This document shows positions 57,950 to 64,000 of a stretch of 64,000 nt of DNA, piece after piece. Position 1 is the first letter of the stretch. The number at the start of each line of letters is the position of its first letter. Source of the DNA: Amycolatopsis suaedae. Lineage in GTDB: Bacteria; Actinomycetota; Actinomycetes; Mycobacteriales; Pseudonocardiaceae. The position numbers were made by a program, and so were the translations under genes. The DNA lies in assembly GCF_004214935.1 (NCBI RefSeq), contig NZ_SFCC01000005.1, positions 248,001 to 312,000 on the forward strand. The letters run 5' to 3'. Below the pieces are notes generated by a model that ran no database searches, was not told where the DNA came from, and worked only from the letters and a program-made list of their open reading frames with translations.

Positions 57950-60900
57950 TCACCTCAGCTTGTAGGCACGGACGATGGTGTGCGCGACGCTGCCGTGCTC
58001 GCTCGTGGCCGCCGCGCGCAGGGACACCGAGGTGGCCGCGGCGGGATGGTGGACGTAGGCGACGCTGTTGTCCCGCACCCGGGCCGGCTGCCACGACCGG
58101 CCCTCGTCGTAGGACACGTCGACGGTCAGGGTGTCCGGCCGCGCGGCACCGCCGTCACCGCAGCCCAGCGAGATCGGGATACGCAGCGGCCGCCCGGCTG
58201 GTGCGCTGTTGGCGTCGTCCAGCTCCGGTGCGAACCGGATGGCGCACAACGGAACCGCCCGCGGCTCACCGGGCACATGGCCGGACCGGAACGTCCACTC
58301 CGCACTGACCTGAGTGGACAGTCCGAGCGCGGGCGGGCGGGTCAGCGTGGTGGTCAGCCGGTACTGGCTTTCCTGCGCCGGCAGCCGGAAGAAGCCGTAG
58401 CCCAGCTCCGCCGACTCGCCGACCAGCTCGGTGCCGCGGTACAGCTTCGTGTTGCCCTCGCCGACCCGCGGGAGCCCGCCGTTGCCCGCCGCGTCACCGA
58501 GGAGTGGCAGGAACACCTCCAGGGAGTCGCCGCGCCGGTCCACCCACGGGTTGGGACCCTGCGGCGGGAACGCCGGGCCGAACATGCCGTCGTTGAACCG
58601 CTCCGAGTACTCCTGCCCGGCACGATAGACCCGCCGGGGACCGAACAGTTCGGTCTCCAGCTCGGTGCTGCTTCGTTGCTGCAGCAGGCCGCTCCAGCTC
58701 ACCCCGTCGGTGGTGACGTACTCGGTCACCGCACCGGGCAAGGGCACCTCCCGCGACATGCCCGGGGTGAGGAACGTGCCGTCCGGCAGGTGCGGGATCG
58801 CCGCCCGGCGGCCCGTCCGGTCCGGCACCGGCGCGCCGAAGCTCGCGCGCACCGTGGCCAGGTCCGCCATGGTCACCGTCCTGCTGAACCCGGCGGGCAC
58901 CACATCGCCGGGGAACCAGGCGAGCCCGTAGAACGGGCCGTCGGCGGCGGTCCACTGGGTGTTCACGATGCCGGTCAGGGTTCCCGGCGGCGACGGCGGT
59001 CCGAGGTGACCGAGGGACGCCTGGCTCAGCTTCCCGCCACCCACGACGAGAACCGTCGAGACCAGCCGGCCCCCGGCCATCTTCACCGAGTACCCGAGGT
59101 CGCTCATCAGCAACGTCGCAGGGCCCGGAGGAACGATGTCGACGGGCTTGGAGATCCGCGGGTCGACGGTGATCGTGGTGTTCCGGGTCAGGTCCAGGTT
59201 CGGGTACGGCAGCATGTGCAGCCGCCCCTGCCCGGCGACGAGGTTGTCCAGTGCGTAACGGCCCTTCGGCAACCGCAGCCGGATGGTGCCGTCCGGCGAG
59301 TACGGCTTCAGTACCGAGTCGTCGTCCAGGCCGATCACCCTGGCCTGGTAGCCCCCGGTGGCCTTGCCGTCCTCGCCGAGGTAGCTGACGGTCAGGTCGT
59401 AGGACTCCCGCTCCCTGGTGACGGTGAGCGGTACCCGGACCGGCGTTGCGCCGCCGGTGGCGACGACGGCTCCGGTGTACACACCGTCGGCCGTCCCGGC
59501 CTTGGTGTCGGCGACGACGGTGACCGTCGCGGATCCACCCGCCGGGACGGTGACCTGCTTCTCCCGCACCGAGAACACGGCGGGCCCGGCGGTCAGGTCC
59601 AGCGTGACGGCGGTGGTGCCGGTGTTGTGGAAGGTGAGCGGTTTGGGTATCGGCTTGTCGTCGTCGTGCGGCCAGGGCACGACGCCGTAGCTGAGGCTGG
59701 TGGGCTCGGCGAGCACGGAGACCGGCCTGGTGAGGTCGACGCGGCCGGAGCCCTGGGCGAACGGCGACAGCCCCGGGGCGGGTTTCGCGGACCCGGTGAG
59801 CGCCGACTTGAGCCACGCGCCGGTCCAGTCCGGATGCCGCTGGGCCAGCAGGGCGGCGGCACCCGCGACGTGCGGGGTGGCCATCGACGTGCCGGACAGC
59901 GCGGTGTAGCCGGGCTCGACCGGCTTGCCGATGGTGCCTGCCGAGTGCAGCGCGGCCACGATTCCCACGCCGGGGGCGGTGATGTCCGGCTTGATCGCGC
60001 CGTCACCGGTACGGGGTCCCCTGCTGGAGAACGGCGCCAGGCCGTCGGCGCGGTCCACGGCGCCCACGGTCAGCGCGGCGTCCGCGCTGCCGGGCGAATC
60101 GATGGACCCGTCGGTGCCGGTGTTGCCCGCCGCGACGACGAACAGCGTGCCGTGCTCGCGGGACAGCCGGTTGACCGCTTCCTCCATCGGGTCGGTTCCC
60201 GGTGTGTCCCGGCCGCCCAGGCTCAGGTTCACCACCGTGGCGCCCTGCTCGGCGGCCCACTGCATCCCGGCGATGATCCAGGACTCCTGCCCGAAGCCGT
60301 TGTCGCCGAGCACCTTGCCGTCCAGCAGCGACGCCTCGTGCGCGACACCGCGGTACTTCGGCCCGCTCCCGGCGGCGATGGACGCCACGTGCGTGCCGTG
60401 GCCGTGCCGGTCGACGCTGTCCGGGGCGTCGGTGAAGTTGCGTTCGGCGACCTCGCGGCCGGCGAGGTCGGGATGTGTCTGGTCGACGCCGCTGTCCAGG
60501 ACCGCGATCCGGACGCCCTTGCCGGTGTAGCCCGCCTGCCACGCGGCCGGTGCGCCGATCTGGGCCGTGCTGCGGTCCAGCGTGGCCCTGCGGATGCCGT
60601 CCAGCCAGATCCGCTCCGCTCCGGCCGCGGTCAGCGTCGCCCACAGCGGCCGGTCCTTGCGGGCGAGCACGGCCGCCCCGCCGACGCCCGGCAGGGCCCG
60701 GGTGACCACGCCGCCGAGTGCGGCCGCACCGCCGGGGTGGGTGACGATCAGCGGCAGCGTGTCCCGGTGCGCGTCGTCGTAGCCGTAGTCGAGCAGGGTG
60801 GTCACGTCGAACAGCCGGGGATCCACCCGGCCGCCCGCCACCAGCGGCAGCGCGTCGGCGGGCAGGACGCTCAGCCGCCCGTCGTGGCGGGTGGTGGAGA

Positions 60901-61090
60901 ACGCCATCCCGTCGCGGCCCGGTCCCGGCCGCACCGACGGCGCCCCGTGCGGGCCGATCTCCACCCGGTCACCGGTGATCAGCGTGACCGCGCGGGACGG
61001 CGCGGGCTCGGCCGCGTGCCCCACCCCGGTGATGCCCGAGGCGAGCAGGCCGGCGACGCCGACGACGACCGGAATCCTTTTCAGCGGCAT
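57950..61090 (-). CDS. large secreted S8 subtilisin-like protease
   Basis: The 1046-residue protein has a signal peptide (about 1-26), a propeptide region (to about 175), and a subtilisin catalytic domain with Asp199 in VLDSGVD, His231 in HGHGTHVAS and Ser402 in GTSMATPH. C-terminal domains (about 480-1040) include FN3/NEW3-like beta modules ([15 protein letters not shown]). Its architecture fits large actinobacterial Vpr-like proteases acting outside the cell. The 26-bp element at 61120-61145 lies 29 bases before its ATG, beginning at the stop codon of the GH128 gene on the same strand. It is convergent with the GH2 gene. Confidence 0.93.
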   Translation of the reverse strand: MPLKRIPVVVGVAGLLASGITGVGHAAEPAPSRAVTLITGDRVEIGPHGAPSVRPGPGRDGMAFSTTRHDGRLSVLPADALPLVAGGRVDPRLFDVTTLLDYGYDDAHRDTLPLIVTHPGGAAALGGVVTRALPGVGGAAVLARKDRPLWATLTAAGAERIWLDGIRRATLDRSTAQIGAPAAWQAGYTGKGVRIAVLDSGVDQTHPDLAGREVAERNFTDAPDSVDRHGHGTHVASIAAGSGPKYRGVAHEASLLDGKVLGDNGFGQESWIIAGMQWAAEQGATVVNLSLGGRDTPGTDPMEEAVNRLSREHGTLFVVAAGNTGTDGSIDSPGSADAALTVGAVDRADGLAPFSSRGPRTGDGAIKPDITAPGVGIVAALHSAGTIGKPVEPGYTALSGTSMATPHVAGAAALLAQRHPDWTGAWLKSALTGSAKPAPGLSPFAQGSGRVDLTRPVSVLAEPTSLSYGVVPWPHDDDKPIPKPLTFHNTGTTAVTLDLTAGPAVFSVREKQVTVPAGGSATVTVVADTKAGTADGVYTGAVVATGGATPVRVPLTVTRERESYDLTVSYLGEDGKATGGYQARVIGLDDDSVLKPYSPDGTIRLRLPKGRYALDNLVAGQGRLHMLPYPNLDLTRNTTITVDPRISKPVDIVPPGPATLLMSDLGYSVKMAGGRLVSTVLVVGGGKLSQASLGHLGPPSPPGTLTGIVNTQWTAADGPFYGLAWFPGDVVPAGFSRTVTMADLATVRASFGAPVPDRTGRRAAIPHLPDGTFLTPGMSREVPLPGAVTEYVTTDGVSWSGLLQQRSSTELETELFGPRRVYRAGQEYSERFNDGMFGPAFPPQGPNPWVDRRGDSLEVFLPLLGDAAGNGGLPRVGEGNTKLYRGTELVGESAELGYGFFRLPAQESQYRLTTTLTRPPALGLSTQVSAEWTFRSGHVPGEPRAVPLCAIRFAPELDDANSAPAGRPLRIPISLGCGDGGAARPDTLTVDVSYDEGRSWQPARVRDNSVAYVHHPAAATSVSLRAAATSEHGSVAHTIVRAYKLR

Positions 61091-61119
61091 GGACCGATCC
61101 CACCCCGCCCGTGACGCCG

Positions 61120-61145
61120 CTGTCTCTACGGTCGTGCCGCAAGGT
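61120..61145 (-). promoter_or_regulatory. shared 26-bp promoter element, copy 2
   Basis: On the minus strand ACCTTGCGGCACGACCGTAG...ACAG, differing from the EEP copy only at one G/C position. It is again exactly 29 bases before the start codon, here that of the S8 protease. It overlaps the GH128 stop codon by one base. Confidence 0.75.
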
Positions 61146-61951
61146 CAGCCCGCGGCCCGATAGGCCTGCCCGCTGGGGTTGACCCGCGTACCGTCGTACA
61201 GGCCGGTCGGCGCGGTCGCGGTGGACAGCGTGAACCAGGCGTACCGCTCGACGAACGGCAGGCTCCGCAGCATGGCGGTGGAGTTGTTGATGAACGCCAC
61301 CTGCTCCTGCTGGCTCGGGTAGCGCGGCTGCGGCTGGGTGAAGTCGGTGAGCGCGTACTCGGTGAGCCAGATCGGCTTGCGGTACCGGTCGTACACGGCC
61401 TGCAGGTAACCGCGGAGGTGGCCGACGGCGGCCGGGGAGAAGTCGCTGCCGTACCAGTGCAGCGGGATGAAGTCCACCCGGTACCCGCGGGCGGCCGCGC
61501 CGGCCAGGAAGCGGTCCAGCCAGCCGCCGGGCCGGTCACCGCCGAACGCGACGGCCGGTGCGCCAAGGCGCATCCCGGTCCCCTGCAGCTGGGGCCACAG
61601 CGACAGCGCCTGCTCCACGGACATGTTCGCCTGCGCGGGCATGTCGGGTTCGTTGAACCCGAGCAGGGTGGTGCCGAGCGACTTCGCCTTGTTCAGCTGT
61701 TCGGGGGTGACCGATCCGGGTCCCCAGATCATCGGGACGAACTCGGTCCCCTCGGGCTTGCTGACGCCCTGGAGGTCGGCGGCCCAGTTGTAGAACCACG
61801 TGGCACGCACGTCGCGGAGTGCCTCGTTCACCCCGGCGACGGTGTTGACGCTGACCCCTTTCGGCCCGGCCACGGCTTCGGCGGTGGCCGGGGGCGCCTG
61901 CGCCAGGACGACGAGCAGCAACGCGATGAGCGTGCGGGCGAGACGGGTCAC
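61145..61951 (-). CDS. secreted GH128-type glycosidase
   Basis: The 268-residue protein has a signal peptide (about 1-24) and a GH128 (Asl1-like beta-1,3-glucanase) barrel: WFYNWAADLQG, LLGFNEPDMPAQANMSVEQAL with the acid/base Glu, DFIPLHWYGSD and PIWLTEYALTDF with the nucleophile Glu. Beta-1,3-glucan hydrolysis is the known family activity, fitting fungal cell wall attack with GH76. The start GTG 61951 follows GGGAGAAG. It lies 15 bases after the LuxR-type gene, so it is cotranscribed with it. Confidence 0.9.
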   Translation of the reverse strand: MTRLARTLIALLLVVLAQAPPATAEAVAGPKGVSVNTVAGVNEALRDVRATWFYNWAADLQGVSKPEGTEFVPMIWGPGSVTPEQLNKAKSLGTTLLGFNEPDMPAQANMSVEQALSLWPQLQGTGMRLGAPAVAFGGDRPGGWLDRFLAGAAARGYRVDFIPLHWYGSDFSPAAVGHLRGYLQAVYDRYRKPIWLTEYALTDFTQPQPRYPSQQEQVAFINNSTAMLRSLPFVERYAWFTLSTATAPTGLYDGTRVNPSGQAYRAAG

Positions 61952-61966
61952 GGTGCTTCTCCCGGT

Positions 61967-64000
61967 TCACATCAGCGGGGTTCGCAGGGCGGCGAGGTCG
62001 CGGCGCCCGGAGATCCCCAGCTTGCGGTAGACGCTGGACAGATGGAACTCGATGGTTCGCAGGGTCAGGTTCTGCGACTCGGCGATCCGGCGGTTGCTCA
62101 GCCCGGCCCGGGCGAGTTCGGCGATCTTCCTTTCCTGTGCGGTCAGGCGGATCCCGGCCTGCTGGCTCAGTCGCCGCAGTGCCGCCACGGCCCGGCTGGA
62201 CCAGCGCTGGTAGCCGCCTTTCGCGGCGAGTTCGCCGACCGCCCGCAGCACGGTCCGCGCCTCCGGGTAGCGGTGTCCGGAGCTGAGGAACTGGGCGAGG
62301 TCGTAGCGTGCGCGCAGCAGCGCGTCGGCCGGGTAGTCGGCGAGGAGGTCGGCTGCCTTGGCGATCTCCTCGGGTGTCCTGGCGACCACCACGGCGTGGG
62401 CGTGCGCGGCGACCCCGATCGTGCGCCGGTCGCCCCATCTTCGTGCCAGGGCGAGTTCGCGCTCGGCGAGCACGGCGGCGAGCCTGCGCCGTCCGGACGC
62501 GTCCGCGCACAGCGACGCGCGGGACCGCCAGGCCGACACCGCCGGGTTGTGCACGCACGCCGCGGTGAGCAGGTGGCCGCATTCGAGGAAGGCAGCTCTG
62601 GCGAGGTCCTGGTGGTCGGTGGCGAGCGCGAGGTCGCCCAGTGCCGCCAGCAATTCCGGCTTGTCGCCCGGCCCGGGCGGGTCCGGATCGCTCAGGTGGT
62701 CCAGGGCGAGGCCGTGTGCGTGGTCGAGGTCCCCGAGGTCGACGGCCGCGGCGATGGACCACGCCACCAGCAGTTCGCGCAGCGGCGACCGGCCGTCGTC
62801 GAGCAGTCCGCGCAGGAGGTCCGCGGCCGTGCCGGGGTCGCCGCGCAGCCAGGCCAGCCGGGCCCGCAGGGCGGTGACGAACTCGCCGTGCTGCCCGTTC
62901 TGGCGTTCGCAGTGGTACGCGGCGAGATCGGTCGCCCCGGCGTGGACCAGTGCCAGCACCGCACACCAGAAGGCGAGCAGGTCGCCGCGGCTGTCCGAGC
63001 CGAGCACGAGCGCGGCGTCCTGGACGACGGCGGCACGATCGTGCCCGTGGTTGGCCAGCGCGACGGCCCGCAGCGCACGGACCCGTTCCGGCGACGCCGC
63101 ACCGGCGGCCTGGGCGACCGCGACGCCGCCGGGAACGTAGGGCACGCCAGGCGGTTTCACCACCGTGCCCGTGTCGAGCATCCCGGTCCACAGCTCGTCG
63201 CGGCAGCGGATGCCGAGCTTGCGGTAGACCTGGGACAGGTGGAACTCCACGGTGCGGACGGCGAGGAACAGCTTCGCCGCGATGTCCCGGTTGCTGTAGC
63301 CGACCAGCGCCAGGAACGCCACCCTGGTCTCGTTGCGGGTCAGCGCCGGTTCCGGCCGGGTACGCAGCCGCGCCAGCGCGGCCTCGGTGCGCGCGGCCCG
63401 GTGGCCGTTGCCCGCGCCCTGGAACCGGGCGATGGCCTGGTTGAACTGCGCCCTGGCGAACGCGAGCCGCCCGTCCCGCCACAGCCTGCTGCCGACCTCG
63501 TGCCGGATGTCGCCCGCCTCGACGGCCGCGCCGGCCGCCTCCAGCAGTTCCGCGGACTCGTCGAGCAGGTCGATCTGCTCCCGGGAGCCGCCGGCGACGG
63601 CCAGTGTCGCCAGCGCCAGCCCGATCGTCCTCGGTTCGCCCCAGGCCAGCGCCGCCTCGTGTTCCTGCTCGGCGAGGTCGGCCGCCAGCCGGGCCTGCCC
63701 GGTCCGGTGGGCACACGACGCGGCGCGGCGGCGCCACGCCGACCTCGCCGGGTTGACCACCCCGCCCAGTCGCAGGGCCCTGCCGCAGGCCAGATGATCG
63801 GCCAGTGCCGTGACGAACTCGCCCCCGGCCATGGCCACCGCTCCGCGGGCACACAGCAGTTCGGGGGCCAGCTCCGCCTCCGCGCCGCCGTGCCCGGCCA
63901 GTGCCGCCCCGGCACCGGCCGGATCGCCGCGGTCCAGGAGCAGCTCCACCGTCTCGGCGACGACGACCGGGCGGAGCCGCGGATCGGTGACCGTCCGGTG
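61967..64000 (-). CDS. LuxR/LAL-type regulator with two LuxR HTH domains, 5' end outside the window
   Basis: Open to the right edge; at least 677 residues are visible. The visible part is TPR-like alpha-helical repeats, with two LuxR HTH domains: one internal (LTRNETRVAFLALVGYSNRDIAAKLFLAVRTVEFHLSQVYRKLGI, about position 218-262 of the visible chain) and one C-terminal (LTAQERKIAELARAGLSNRRIAESQNLTLRTIEFHLSSVYRKLGI). The helical parts before each HTH are also alike (NPARSAWRRRAASCAHRTG and NPAVSAWRSRASLCADASG), so the unit is duplicated. The missing N-terminus should hold the ATP-binding domain if this is a LAL regulator. It is the likely regulator of GH128 and perhaps of the S8 and EEP genes. 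Confidence 0.87.
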   Translation of the reverse strand, partial: HRTVTDPRLRPVVVAETVELLLDRGDPAGAGAALAGHGGAEAELAPELLCARGAVAMAGGEFVTALADHLACGRALRLGGVVNPARSAWRRRAASCAHRTGQARLAADLAEQEHEAALAWGEPRTIGLALATLAVAGGSREQIDLLDESAELLEAAGAAVEAGDIRHEVGSRLWRDGRLAFARAQFNQAIARFQGAGNGHRAARTEAALARLRTRPEPALTRNETRVAFLALVGYSNRDIAAKLFLAVRTVEFHLSQVYRKLGIRCRDELWTGMLDTGTVVKPPGVPYVPGGVAVAQAAGAASPERVRALRAVALANHGHDRAAVVQDAALVLGSDSRGDLLAFWCAVLALVHAGATDLAAYHCERQNGQHGEFVTALRARLAWLRGDPGTAADLLRGLLDDGRSPLRELLVAWSIAAAVDLGDLDHAHGLALDHLSDPDPPGPGDKPELLAALGDLALATDHQDLARAAFLECGHLLTAACVHNPAVSAWRSRASLCADASGRRRLAAVLAERELALARRWGDRRTIGVAAHAHAVVVARTPEEIAKAADLLADYPADALLRARYDLAQFLSSGHRYPEARTVLRAVGELAAKGGYQRWSSRAVAALRRLSQQAGIRLTAQERKIAELARAGLSNRRIAESQNLTLRTIEFHLSSVYRKLGISGRRDLAALRTPLM

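Noticed and set aside
57944..61114. Plus-strand open frame of 1056 codons opposite the S8 protease
   Set aside because: No domain, no Shine-Dalgarno; the protease frame has the full catalytic triad.

Overview
The window is very GC-rich actinobacterial DNA of Pseudonocardiaceae type, most like Amycolatopsis. This rests on strong third-position GC bias, GTG starts, many secreted proteins with Ala-rich signal peptides, a CtpI-type giant P-type ATPase, actinomycete families (S-adenosyl methyltransferase of the DUF574 type, CGNR zinc fingers, a double-HTH LuxR regulator) and short intergenic hairpins of a kind I associate with Amycolatopsis genomes. Only the segment around 36.9-37.6 kb is clearly less GC-rich. 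No rRNA, CRISPR array or intact insertion sequence was seen.

Layout. 0-4.5 kb: a secreted PIG-L-type deacetylase, an amidohydrolase and a secreted S1 protease. 4.6-9.9 kb: a SRPBCC/ArsR pair with a readable leaderless promoter, an SDR, a three-gene minus-strand operon (Asp-nucleophile hydrolase, nucleotidyltransferase fused to a BON domain, metallophosphoesterase), a CGNR protein and a STAS protein. 10-14.4 kb: the CtpI-like ATPase. 14.4-17.7 kb: a protocatechuate module (aromatic acid MFS transporter, IclR regulator, pcaHG) with the same palindrome before the transporter and between the regulator and pcaH. 17.7-32 kb: a GH27 alpha-galactosidase, a run of probable stress or house-keeping genes (hemerythrin, a six-TM protein, a phosphoesterase, a DUF6766-like protein, a compact aconitase, a catalase-fold protein, SRPBCC, a PYROXD2-like oxidoreductase, a methyltransferase) and a GH31 glycosidase. 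32-35.6 kb: an epimerase and a LysR / tartrate-dehydrogenase-like / dehalogenase-like group.

35.7-37.75 kb is an accessory spot: a frameshifted aldo/keto reductase behind a SoxR-box-like palindrome, tRNA-Pro(GGG) with its terminator, a less GC-rich orphan gene, and an inverted 45-bp copy of the tRNA 3' half that looks like an attachment-site scar. 37.8-47.7 kb is a fat-utilisation module: secreted lipase, acyl-CoA dehydrogenase (with an internal deletion), acyl-CoA ligase, quinone oxidoreductase, AraC regulator, thiolase and FadB. Two near-identical direct-repeat sites, upstream of fadE and of the thiolase gene, suggest one AraC-controlled regulon.

47.8-52.4 kb carries two small unknowns, a CadC-type metal sensor with its P1B ATPase, a secreted esterase and a LuxR response regulator. 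52.5-64 kb is a secreted polymer-degradation region: an EEP-family hydrolase, GH76, GH2 with two AbfB modules, a large S8 protease, GH128 and a LuxR/LAL regulator that runs off the right end. The EEP and S8 genes, about 8.6 kb apart and on opposite strands, share a 26-bp element (one mismatch) at exactly the same distance from their start codons, which ties the region together as a likely common regulon.
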